Assembly: GCA_947650365.1 (NCBI GenBank)
Contig: CANTAL010000193.1
Location: forward strand, 62,001 to 126,000
Reading direction: 5' to 3'
Source: Chamaelirium japonicum
Taxonomy: Eukaryota; Streptophyta; Magnoliopsida; Liliales; Melanthiaceae
DNA: 64,000 nt
Positions 40,681 through 54,240 of this stretch are shown piece by piece. The notes below the pieces were generated by a model, which did no database searches, was not told the origin of the DNA, and saw nothing but the letters and a program-made list of their open reading frames with translations. Every line of letters starts with the position of its first letter. Position 1 is the first letter of the stretch. The translations under genes were made by a program, and so were the position numbers.

Positions 40681-42870
40681 GTACGAATAAATTAGAATGG
40701 ATACATTCGTCCGAATGAATTAGAATGGATCATACGAATGAGTAAGAATGGATCGTACGAATGAAATAGAATAGATTGTACGAATGAATTAGAATGGATT
40801 CGTACGAATGAATTAAAATGGATACATTCGTGCGAATGAATTAGAATAGATCATACCAATGAGTAAGAATGGATCGTACGAATGAAATAGAATAGATTGT
40901 GCGAATGATTTAGAATGGATCGTACGAATGAATTAGAATGGATCGTGTCAAAGAATTAGAATGGATTGTATGAATGAATTAGAATAGATTGTATGAATGA
41001 ATTAGAATGGATCGTACGAATGAACTAGAATGGATACCTTTGTGCATATGAATTAGAATGGATCGTACGAATGAATTAGAATGGATCGTACGAATAAATT
41101 AGAATGGATACATTCATCCGAATGAATTAGAATGGATCATAGGAATGAGTAAGAATGGATCGTACGAATGAAATAGAATAGATTGTACGAATGAATTAGA
41201 ATGGATCCTACGAATGAATTAGAATGGATCGTGTGAAAGAATTAGAATGGATTGTATGAATGAATTAGAATGGCTCGTATGAATGAATTAGAATGGATCG
41301 TGCGAATGAATTCGAATGGATCGTACGAATTCATTCTAATTCATTCATACAATCCATTCTAATTCTTTCACACGATCAATTCTAATTCATTCGTGCGTTC
41401 CATTCTAATTCATTAGCATGATCCATGCTAATTCATTCGTTCGATCAATTCTAATTCATTAGCATGATCCATTCTAATTCATTCGTACGATCCATTATAA
41501 TTCATTCGCACGATCCATTCTAATTCATTCAAAGGATCCATTCTAATTCATTCATACGATCTATTCTAATTCTTTCGCACGAATGTATCCATTCTAATTC
41601 ATTCGCACGAATGTATCCATTCTAATTCATTCGTACGATCCATTCTAATTCATTCGTACGATCCATTCTAATTCATTCATACGATCTATTCTAATTCATT
41701 CATACAATCCATTCTAATTCTTTCACACGATCCATTCTAATTCATTCGTACGATCCATTCTAATTCATTCGCACAATCCATTCTATTTTATTCGTACGAT
41801 CCATTCTTACTCATTCGTATGATCCATTCTAATTCATTCGCACGAATGTATCCATAATGTATCATACGAATGAGTAAGAATGGATCGTACGAATGAAATA
41901 GAATGGATTGTGCGAATGAATTAGAATGGATCGTACGAATGAACTAGAATGGATACATTCGTGCGAATGAATTAGAATGGATCGTACGAATGAATTAGAA
42001 TGGATCGTACGAATGAATTAGAACGAATGAATTAGAATGGATACATTCGTGCGAATGAATTAGAATGGATCGGACGAATGAATTAGAATGGATCGTACAA
42101 ATGAGTAAGAATGGATCGTACGAATGAAATAGAATAGATCGTACGAATGAATTAGAATGGATCGTACGAAGGAATTAGAATGGATCGTACGAATGAATTA
42201 GAATGGATATATTCATGCAAATAAATTAGAATGGATCGTATGAATGTATTACATTGGATCGTATGAGTGAATTAGAATGGATCGTACGAATGAATTAGAA
42301 TGGATCGTATGAATGAATTAGAATGGATACATTCGTGTGAAAGAATTAGAATGGATCATATGAATGAATTAGAATAGATTTTGTGAATGAATTAGAACTG
42401 ATCGTACGAATGAATTAGAATGGATACATTCGTGCGAATGAATTAGAATGGATTGTATGAATGAATTAGAATGGATCCTATGAATGAATTAGAATGGATC
42501 GTGCGAATGAATTAGAATGGATCATACGAATGAATTAGAATGGATCGTGCTAATGAATTAGAATTGATCGAACGAATGAATTAGCATGGATCGTGCTAAT
42601 GAATTAGAATGGAACGTACGAATGAATTAGAATGGATCGTGTGAAAGAATTAGAATGGATTGTATGAATGAATTAGAATGAATTCGTACGATCCACTCGA
42701 ATTCATTCGCACGATCCATTCTAATTCATTCATACTATCCATTCTAATTCATTCATACAATCCATTCTAATTCTTTCACACGATCCATTCTAATTTATTC
42801 GTAGGATCCATTCTAATTCATTCGTACAATCTATTCTATTTCATTCGTACGATCCATTCTTACTAATTCG
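40681..42870. repeat. Alternating satellite blocks
   Basis: The blocks are + 40681-41329, - 41330-41856, + 41857-42685 and - 42686-42870. Turns are GGATCGTACGAATTCATTC near 41320, GTATCCATAATGTATC near 41848, GAATGAATTCGTACGATCC near 42678, and an irregular joint TACTAATTCGTATGAATG near 42862. Confidence 0.86.
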
Positions 42871-43583
42871 TATGAATGAATTAGAATGGATCGGACGAAT
42901 GAATTAGAATGGATCGTACAAATGAATTAGAATGGATCGTACGAATGAATTAGAATGGATCGTACGAATAAATTAGAATGGATACATTCGTCCGAATGAA
43001 TTAGAATGGATCATACGAATGAGTAAGAATGGATCGAACGAATGAAATAGAATAGATTGTACGAATGAATTAGAATGGATCGTACGAATGAATTAGAATG
43101 GATCGTACGAATGAATTAGAATGGATCGTACGAATGAATTAGAATGGATCGTGCGAATGAATTAGAATGGAGCATATTAATGAATTAGAATGGATCGTAC
43201 GAAAGAATTAGAATGGATACATTCGTGCGAATGATGTAGAATGGATCGTGCGAATCCATTAGACTGGATCGTGCGAATGAATAAGAATGGATCATACGAA
43301 TGAATTAGAATGGATCGTACGAATTAATTAGAATGGATACATTTGTGCGAATGAATTAGAATGGATTGTATGAATGAATTAGATTGGATCGTACGAATGA
43401 ATTAGAATGGATCATACGAATTAATTAGAATGGATCATACGAATGAATTAGAATAGATCGTACAAATGAATTAGAATGGATCATACGAATGAACTAGAAT
43501 GGATTGTACGAATGAACTAGAATGGATACATTCGTGCGAATGAATTAGAATGGATCGTACGAATGAATTAGAATGGATCGTAC
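42871..43583 (+). repeat. Satellite block, plus direction
   Basis: The right half contains the tag GAATCCATTAGACTGG (near 43253) and copies about 32400-32655. It ends at GGATCGTACGATTCATTC (43576-43593), a turn shared with 53530 and 58563. Confidence 0.88.
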
Positions 43584-46500
43584 GATTCATTCTAATTCAT
43601 TCGTACTATCCATTCTCATACATTCATACGATTCATGCTAATTCATTCGCACGATCCATTCTATTTCATTCGTACAATCCATTCTTATTCATTCATACGA
43701 TCCATTCTAATTCATTCGCACAATCCCTTCTAATTCATTCGTACAATCCATTCTAATTCATTCGTATGATCCATTCTAACTCATTCGGTGGATCCATTCT
43801 AATTCATTCGTACGATACATTCTAATTCATTCCCACGATCCATTCTAATTTATTCATACGATCCATTCTAATTCATTCGTACGATCTATTCTAATTCATT
43901 CGCACGAATGTAACCATTCTAATTCATTCATACGATTCATTCTAATTCATTCGTATGAGCTATTCTAATTCATTCATACAATCCATTCTAATTCATTCGT
44001 ACGATCCATTGTAATTCATTCATACAATCCATTTAGATTCATTCGCACAAATGTATCCATTCAAATTCATTCGTACGATCCAGTCTAATTCATTCGTACG
44101 ATCCATTCTAATTCATTCGCACGAATATATCCATTCTAATTCTTTCGTACGAAGCATTCTAATTTATTTGTACGATCCATTCTAATTCATTCGTACGATC
44201 CATTCTAATTCATTCGTACTATCCATTCTAATTCATTCGCACGAATGTATCCATTCTTGTGAAAGAATTAGAATGGATTGCACGAATGAATTAGAATGGA
44301 TTGTACAAATGAATTAGAATGGATCGTGTGAAAGAATTAGAATGGATTGTATGAATGAATTAGAACGTACGATCCATTCTAATTCATTCGTACGATCCAT
44401 TCTAATTCCTTCATATGATCCATTCTAATTCATTCGTACGATCCATTCTAATTCATTCATATGATCCATTCTAATTCATTCGTACGATCCATTCTAATTC
44501 ATTCGTACGATCCATTCTAATTCATTCGCACGATCCATTCTAATTCATTCATACGATCCATTCTAATTCATTCATACGATCCATTCTAATTCATTCCTAC
44601 GATCCATTCTAATTCATTCGCCCGATCCATTCTAATTCATTCATACGATCCATTCTATTCGAATGGATCATGCGATCCATTCGAATTCATTCGCACGATC
44701 CATTCTGATTCATTCATACGATCCATTCTAATTCATTCATACGATGCATTCTAAATCTTTCACACGATCCATTCTAATTCATTCGTACGATCCATTCTAA
44801 TTCATTCGTACAATACATTCTATTTCATTTGTACGATCCATTCTTACTCATTCGTATGATCCATTCTAATTCATTCGTACGATCCATTCTAATTCATTTG
44901 TACAATCCATTCTAATTCATTCGTACAATCCATTCTATTTCATTCGTACGATCCATTCTTACTCATTCGTATGATCCATTCTAATTCATTCACACGAATG
45001 TATCCATTCTAATTCATTCATGCAATCCATTCTAATTCATTCCGTACGATCCATTCTAATTCATTCGTACGAACGTACGAATGAATTAGAATGGATCGTA
45101 CGAATGAATTAGAATAGATTGTGCGAATGAATTAGAATGGATCGTACGAATGAATTAGAATAGATTGTGCGAATGAATTAGAATGGATCGTACGAATAAA
45201 TTAGAATGGATCATACGAATGCGTAAGAATGGATCATACGAATGAATTAGAATGGATCGTATGAATAAATTAGAATGGATACATTCGTCCGAATGAATTA
45301 GAATGGATCATACGAATGAGTAAGAATGGATCGTACGAATGAAATAGAATAGATTGTACGAATGAATTAGATTGGATCCTACGAATGAATTAGAATGGAT
45401 CGTGTGAAAGAATTAGAATGGATTGTATGAATGAATTAGAATGGATCGTATGAATGAATTAGAATGGATCGTGCGAATGAATTCGAATGGATCATACGAA
45501 TTCATTCTAATTCATTTATATAATCCATTCTAATTCTTTCACACGATCCATTCTAATTCATTCGTACGTTCCATTCTAATTCATTAGCATGATCCATGCT
45601 AATTCATTCATTTGATCAATTCTAATTCATTAGCACGATCCATTCTAATTCATTCGTACGATCCATTCTAATTCATTCCCACGATCCATTCTAGTTTATT
45701 CGTACGATCCATTCTAATTCATTCGTACGATCTATTCTAATTCATTCGCACGAATGTAACCATTCTAATTCATTCATACGATTCATTCTAATTCATTCGT
45801 ATGAGCTATTCTAATTCATTCGTACGATCCATTCTAATTCATTCGTACGATCCATTTAGATTCATTCGCACAAATGTATCCATTCAAATTCATTCGTACG
45901 ATCCATTCTAATTCATTCGTCCGATCCATTCTAATTCATTCGCACGAATGTATCCATTCTAATTCATTCGTACGATCCATTCTAATTCATTCGTAAGATC
46001 CATTCTAATTCATTCGTATGATCCATTCTAATTCATTCGTACGATCCATTCTAATTCATTCGCACGAATGTATCCATTCTAGTTCATTCGTACGATCCAT
46101 TCTAGTTCATTCGTACGATCCATTCTAATTTATTTGTACGATCCATTCTAATTCATTCGTATGATCCATTCTAATTAATTCGTATGATCCATTCGAAATC
46201 ATTCGTACGATCCATTCTAATTCATTCGTACAATCCATTCTAATTCATTCGTACGAATGTATCCATTCTAATTCATTTGCACGATCCATTCTAATTCATT
46301 CCTATGATCTATTCTAATTCATTCGTACGATCCATTCTAATTCATTCTAGTTCATTCGTACGATCCATTCTACGATCCATTCTAATTCATTCATACGATC
46401 CATTCTAATTCATATGCACAAAGGTATCCATTCTAATCCATTCGTAGGATCCATTCTAATCCATTCGTACGATCCATTCTAATTCATTCGTACGATCCAA

Positions 46501-46625
46501 TCTAATTCATTCGCTCGAATGTATCCATTCTAATCCATTCTTACGATCCATTCTAATCCATTCGTACGATCCATTCTAATTCATTCGCATGAATGTAACC
46601 ATTCTAATGAATTCATATGATCCAT
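43240..46625. repeat. Segmental duplication, partner of 32400-35370
   Basis: It carries the same anchors as its partner, plus a plus-direction insert at 44257-44366. Its right part overlaps the first unit of the shorter composite repeat at 45073-48541. Confidence 0.82.
43584..45072 (-). repeat. Satellite block, minus direction, copy of 32656-33997
   Basis: A plus insert at 44257-44366 (GTGAAAGAATTAG... to GAACGTACGATCC) breaks the match with the 32.7-34.0 kb copy. Apart from this the variant order is shared, including the short flip near 44657. Confidence 0.87.
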
Positions 46626-48541
46626 TCTAATTCATTCGTACGATCCATTCTTACTCATTCGTATGATCCATTCTAATTCATTCGCACGAATGTATCCATT
46701 CTAATTCATTCATACAATCCATTCTAATTCATTCCGTACGATCCATTCTAATTCATTCGTACGATCGTACGAATGAATTAGAATGGATCGTACGAATGAA
46801 TTAGAATAGATTGTGCGAATAATTAGAATGGATCGTACAAATGAATTAGAATGGATCGTACGAATGAATTAGAATGAATCATACGAATGAGTAAGAATGG
46901 ATCGTACGAATGAATTAGAATGGATCGTACGAATGAATTAGAATAGATCGTACGAATAAATTAGAATAGATACATTCATCCGAATGAATTAGAATGGATC
47001 ATACGAATGAGTAAGAATGGATCGTACGAATGAAATAGAATAGATTGCACGAATGAATTAGAATGGATCCTACGAATGAATTAGAATGGATCGTGTGAAA
47101 GAATTAGAATGGATTGTATGAATGAATTAGAATGGATCGTATGAATGAATTAGAATGGATCGTGCGAATGAATTCGAATGGATCGTACGAATTCATTCTA
47201 ATTCATTCATACAATCCATTCTAATTCTTTCACACGATCCATTCTAATTCATTCGTCCGTTCCATTCTAATTCATTAGCACGATCCATGCTAATTCATTC
47301 GTTCGATCAATTCTAATTCATTAGCACGATCCATTCTAATTCATTCATACGATCCATTCTAATTCATTCGTACGATCCATTCTAATTCATTCGCACGATC
47401 CATTCTAATTCATTCATAGGATCCATTCTAATTCATTCATACGATCTATTCTAATTCTTTCGCACGAATGTATCCATTCTAATTCATTCGCACGAATGTA
47501 TCCATTCTAATTCATTCGTACGATCTATTCTAATTCATTCGTACGATCCATTCTAATTCATTCATACGATCTATTCTAATTCATTCATACAATCCATTCT
47601 AATTCTTTCACACGATCCATTCTAATTCATTCGTACGATCCATTCTAATTCATTCGCAAAATCCATTCTATTTCATTCGTACGATCCATTCTTACTCATT
47701 GGTACGATCCATTCTAATTCATTCGCACGAATGTATCCATTCTAATTCATTCGTACGAATCCATTTTAATTCATTCGTACAATCTATTCTATTTCATTCG
47801 TACGATCCATTCTTACTCATTCGTATGATCCATTCTAATTCATTTGGACGAATGTATCCATTCTAATTTATTCGTACGATCCATTCTAATTCATTCGTAC
47901 GATCCATTCTAATTCATTCGTTCGATCCATTCTAATTCATTCGCACGAATGTATCCATTCTAATTCATTCGTACGATCCATTCTAATTCATTCGTACGAT
48001 CCATTCTAATTCCTTCGTAAGATCCATTCTAATTCATTCATACGATCCATTCTAATTCACTCATACGATCCATTCTAAATCATTCCGTATGATCCATTCT
48101 AATTCATTCGTACGATCGTACGAATGAATTAGAATGGATCGTATGAATGAATTAGAATAGGTTGTGCGAATGAATTAGAATGGATCGTACGAATGAATTA
48201 GAATGGATCGTACGAATGAATTAGAATGGATCATACGAATCAGTAAGAATGGATCGTACGAATGAATTAGAATGGATCGTACGAATGAATTAGAATGGAT
48301 CGTACGAATAAATTAGAATGGATACATTCGTCCGAATGAATTAGAATGGATCATACGAATGAGTAAGAATGGATCGTACGAATGAAATAGAATAGATTGT
48401 ACGAATGAATTAGAATGAATCCTACGAATGAATTAGAATGGATCGTGTGAAAGAATTAGAATGGATTGTATGAATGAATTAGAATGGATCGTATGAATGA
48501 ATTAGAATAGATCGTGCGAATGAATTCGAATGGATCGTATG
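45073..48541. repeat. Three copies of a shorter composite repeat
   Basis: A plus module of about 424 bp occurs three times (45073-45499, 46767-47190, 48118-48541), separated by minus blocks of about 1267 and 927 bp. Each plus module opens at CGTACGATCGTACGAAT (CGTACGAACGTACG in the first) and closes at a GAATTCATTC turn. The minus blocks share their first 200 bp or so: CATACAATCC, CTTTCACACG, TACGTTCC or CCGTTCC, TTAGCACG, TTCGATCAATTC. The start-to-start spacings are about 1.69 and 1.35 kb. Confidence 0.88.
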
Positions 48542-49332
48542 AATTCATTCTAATTCATTCATACAATCCATTCTAATTCTTTCACACGATCCATTCTATT
48601 TCATTCGTACGTTCCATTCTAATTCATTAGCACGATCCATGCTAATTCATTCATTCGATCAATTCTAATTCATTAGCACGATCCATTCTAATTCATTCGT
48701 ACGATCCATTCTAATTCATTCGCACGATCCATTCTAATTCATTCTTAGGATCCATTCTAATTCATTCATACGATCTATTCTAATTCTTTCGCACGAATGT
48801 ATCCATTTTAATTCATTCGCACAAATGTATCCATTCTAATTCATTCGTACGATCCATTCTAATTCATTCGTACGATCCATTCGAATTCATTCGCACGATC
48901 CATTCTAATTCATTCATATGATCCATTCTAATTCATTCATACAATCCATTCTCATTCTTTCACACGATCCATTCTAATTCATTCGTACGATCCATTCTAA
49001 TTCATTCATACCATCCATTCTATTTCATTCGTACGATCCATTCTTACTCATTCGTATGATCCATTCAAATTCATTCATATGATCCATTCTAATTCATTCG
49101 TACGATCCATTCTAATTCATTCGTACGATACATTCTAATTCATTCGCACGAATGTATCCATTCTAGTTCATTCGTACGATCCATTCTAATTCATTCGTAC
49201 GATCCATTCTAATTTATTCGCACGATCCATTCTAATTCATTCGTACGATCCATTCTAATTCATTCATACGATCCATTCTAATTCATTCGTACGATCCATT
49301 CTAATTCATTCGTACAATCTATTCTAATTCAT
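48542..49332 (-). repeat. Satellite block, minus direction, before the 5-kb repeats
   Basis: The part from about 48868 matches 53757-54240 (TTCGAATTCATTCGC, CATATGATCC, CAAATTCATTCATATG, AATTTATTCGCACG). The homology of the 5-kb repeat therefore begins about 460 bp before its first obvious turn. Confidence 0.86.
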
Positions 49333-52300
49333 TCGTACGAATGGATACATTCGTGTGAATGAATTAGAATGGATCGTACGAATGAGTAAGAATGGATCGT
49401 ACGAATGAAATAGAATGGATTGCACGAATGAGTTAGAATGGATCGTACGAATGAATTAGAATGGATCGTGTGAAAGAATTAGAATGGATGGTATGAATGA
49501 ATTAGAATGGATCGTACGAAGGAATTAGAATGGATCGTACGAATGAATTAGAATGGATCGTACGAATGAATTAGAAAGGATCGTGCGAATGAATTAGAAT
49601 GGATCGTACGAATGAATTAGAATGGATCTTGCTAATGAATTAGAATTGATCGAACGAATGAATTAGCATGGATCGTGCATTCGTACGATCCATTCTAATT
49701 CATTCGTAAGATCCATTCTAATTCATTCGTACGATCCATTCTAATTCATTCGTACGATCTATTCTAATTCATTCGCACGAATGTATCCATTCTAGTTCAT
49801 TCGTACGATCCATTCAAATTCATTCGTACGATCCATTCTAATTCATTCATACGATCTATTCTAATTCATTCATACAATCCATTCTAATTCTTTCACAGGA
49901 TCCATTCTAATTCATTCGTACGATCTATTCTAATTCATTCACACAATCCATTCTATTTCATTCGTACGATCCATTCATACTCATTCGTATGATCCATTCT
50001 AATTCATTCGCACGAATGTATCCATAATGGATCATACGAATGAGTAAGAATGGATCGTACGAATGAAAAAGAATGGATTGTGCGAATTAATTAGAATGGA
50101 CCGTACGAATGAATTAGAATGGATACATTCGTGCGAATGAATTAGAATGGATCGGACGAATGAATTAGAATGGATCGTACGAATGAATTAGAATGGATCG
50201 TACGAATGAATTAGAATGGATACATTCGTCCGAATGAATTAGAACGGATCATACGAATGAGTAAGAATGGATCGTACGAATGAAATAGAATAGATTGTAC
50301 GAATGAATTAGAATGGATCCTACGAATGAATTAGAATAGATTGTGTGAAAGAATTAGAATGGATTGTATGAATGAATTAGAATGAATTCGTACGATCCAT
50401 TCGAATTCATTCGCACGATCCATTCTAATTCATTCATACGATCCATTCTAATTCATTCATACAATCCATTCTAATTCTTTCACACGATCCATTCTAATTC
50501 ATTCGTAGGATCCATTCTAATTTGTTCGTACAATCTATTCTATTTCATTCGTACGATCCATTCTTACTCATTCGTATGATCCATTCTAATTCATTCAGAC
50601 GAATGTATCCATTCTAATTTATTCGTACGATCCATTCTAATTCATTCGTACGATCCATTCTAATTCATTCGTACGATCCATTCTAATTCATTCGTCCGAT
50701 CCATTCTAATTCATTCGCACGAATGTATCCATTCTAATTCATTCATAGGATCCATTCTAATTCATTCGTACGATCCATTCTAATTCATTCGTAAGATCCA
50801 TTCTAATTCATTCATACAATCCATTCTAATTCATTCGCAGGATCCATTCTAATTCATTCGTATGATCCATTCTAATTCATTCGTACGATCCATTCTAATT
50901 CATTCGCACGAATGTATCCATTCTAGTTCATTCGTACGATCCATTCTTATTCATTCGTACGATCCATTCTAATTCATTCGCACGATCCATTCTAATTCAT
51001 TCGTACGATCCATTCTAATTCATTCGTACGATCCATTCTAATTCATTCGCACGAATGTATCCATTCTAGTTCATTCGTACGATCTGGATACATTCGTGTG
51101 AATGAATTAGAATGGATCGTATGAATGAATTAGAATAGATTTTGTGAATGAATTAGAACTGATCGTACGAATGAATTAGAATGGATACATTCGTGCGAAT
51201 GAATTAGAATGGATTGTATGAATAAATTAGAATGGATCCTATGAATGATTTAGAATGGATCGTACGAATGAATTAGAATGGATACATTCGTGCGAATGAA
51301 TTAGAATTGATCGTACGAATGAATTAGAATGGATCGTGCGAATGAATTAGAATGGATCGTACGAATGAATTAGAATGGATACATTCGTGCGAATGTATTA
51401 GAATGGATACATTCGTGCAAAAGAATTAGAATAGATCGTATGAATGAATTAGAATGGATCCTATGAATGAATTAGAATGGATCGTGCGAATGAATTAGAA
51501 TGGATCGTACGAATGAATTAGAATGGATCGTGCTAATGAATTAGAATTGATCGAACAAATGAATTAGCATAGATTGTACGAATGAATTAGAATGGATCGG
51601 ACGAATGAATTAGAATGGATCGTACGAATGAGTAAGAATGGATCGTACGAATGAAATAGAATAGATCGTATGAATGAATTAGAATGGATCGTACGAATGA
51701 ATTAGAATGGATATATTCGTGCAAATGAATTAGAATGGATCGTATGAATGTATTAGAATGGATCGTATGAGTGAATTAGAATGGATCGTACGAATGAATT
51801 AGAATGGATCGTATAAATGAATTAGAATGGATATGTCGTGTGAATGAATAAGAATGGATCGTATAAATGAATTAGAATAGATTTTGTGAATGAATTAGAA
51901 CTGATCGTACGAATGAATTAGAATGGATACATTCGTGCGAATGAATTAGAATGGATTGTATGAATGAATTAGAATGGATCCTATGAATGAATTAGAATGG
52001 ATCGTACGAATGAATTAGAATGAATTAGAATTGATCGTATGAATGAATTAGAATGGATCGTGCGAATGAATTAGAATGCATCATACGAATGAATTAGAAT
52101 GGATACATTCGTGCGAATGAATTAGAATGGATACATTCGTGCGAAAGAATTAGAATAGATCGTATGAATGAATTAGAATGGATCCTATGAATGAATTAGA
52201 ATGGATCGTGCGATTGAATTAGAATGGATCGTACGAATGAATTAGAATGGATCGTGCTAATGAATTAGAATTGATCGAACGAATGAATTAGCATGGATCC

Positions 52301-54240
52301 TGCTAATGAATTAGAATGGAACGTACGAATGAATTAGAATGGATCGTGTGAAAGAATTAGAATGGATTGTAAGAATGAATTAGAGTGAATTCATACGATC
52401 CATTCGAATTCATTCGCACGAACCATTCTAATTCATTCATACGATCCATTCTAATTCATTCATACAATCCATTCTAATTCTTTCACACGATCCATTCTAA
52501 TAAATTCGTAGGATCCATTCTAATTCATTCGTACAATCTATTCTATTTCATTCGTCCGATCCATTCTTACTCATTCGTATGATCCATTCTAATTCATTCG
52601 GACGAATGTATCTATTCTAATTTATTCGTACGATCCATTCTAATTCATTCGTACGACCCATTCTAATTCATTCGTACCATCCATTCTTACTCATTCGTAT
52701 GATCCATTCTAATTCATTCGTACGATCCATTCTAATTCATTCGTACGATCCATTCTAATTCATTCGCATAATCTATTCTAATTCATTCGTACGATCCATT
52801 CTAATTCATTCGTACGATCGTACGAATGAATTAGAATGGATCGTATGGAATGAATTCGAATGAATTGTATGAATGAATTAGAATGGATACATTCGTGCGA
52901 ATGAATTAGAATGGATCATACGAATGAGTAAGAATGGATTGTACGAATGAATTAGAATGGATTGTACGAATGAATTAGAATGGATCGTACAAATGAATTA
53001 GAATGGATCGTACGAATGAATTAGAATGGATCATACGAATGAGTAAGAATGGATCGTACAAATGAAATAGAATGGATTGTACGAATGAATTAGAATGGAT
53101 CGTACGAATGAATTAGAATGGATCGTGTGAAAGAATTAGAATGCATTGTATGAATGAATTAGAATGAATCGTATGAATGAATTAGAATGGATCGTGCGAA
53201 TGAATTCGAATGGATCGCATGATCCATTCGAATAGAATGGATCGTATGAATGAATTAGAATGGATCGGGCGAATGAATTAGAATGGATCGTATGAATGAA
53301 TTAGAATGGATCGTATGAATGAATTAGAATGGATCGTGCGAATGAATTAGAATGGATCGTACAAATGAATTAGAATGGATCATATGAATGAATTAGAATG
53401 GATCATACGAATGAGTAAGAATGGATCGTACGAATGAAATAGAATGGATTGTACGAATGAATTAGAATGGATACATTCATGCGAATGAATTAGAATGGAT
53501 CGGACGATTGAATTAGAATGGATCGTACGATTCATTCTAATTCATTCGTACGATCCATTCTAATACATTCGTACGATTCATGCTAATTCATTCGCACGAT
53601 CCATTCTAATTCATTCGTACGATCCATTCTTATTCATTCATACGATCCATTCTCATTCATTCGCACAATCCATTCTAATTCATTCGTACAATCCATTCTA
53701 ATTCATTCGTATGATCCATTCTAACTCATTCGAAGGATCCATTATAATTCATTCGTACGATCCATTCGAATTCATTCGCACGATCCATTCTTATTCATTC
53801 ATATGATCCATTCTAATTCATTCATACAATCCATTCTAATTCTTTCACACGATCCATTCTAATTCATTCGTACGATCCATTCTAATTCATTCGTACAATC
53901 CATTCTATTTCATTCGTACGATCCATTCTTACTCATTCGTATGATCCATTCAAATTCATTCATATGATCCATTCTAATTCATTCGTACGATCCATTCTAA
54001 TTCATTCGTACGATCCATTCTAATTCATTCGTACGATCCATTCTAATTCATTCGCACGAATGTATCCATTCTAGTTCATTAGTACGATCCATTCTAATTC
54101 ATTCGTACGATCCATTCTAATTTATTCGCACGATCCATTCTAATTCATTCGTACGATCCATTCTATTTCATTCATACGATCCATTCTAATTTATTCGTAC
54201 GATCCATTCTAATTCATTCATACAATCTATTCTAATTCAT
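49333..54240. repeat. Higher-order repeat of about 4.9 kb, copy A
   Basis: Bounded by two CATTCGTACGAATGGATAC turns (TCGTACGA cores at 49333 and 54241). Internal switches near 49679, 50025, 50390, 51085, 52391, 52816 and 53530 give block lengths of about 340, 346, 365, 695, 1306, 425, 714 and 718 bp. A short flip GGATCGCATGATCCATTC lies near 53213. It contains two AGATTTTGTGAATG tags (near 51125 and 51885). Confidence 0.9.

Noticed and set aside
43550-43756. Plus-strand open frame of 68 codons
   Set aside because: It starts in the plus units just before the turn at 43583 and continues in minus-direction satellite, giving the same SILIHSY-like peptide. Not a gene.
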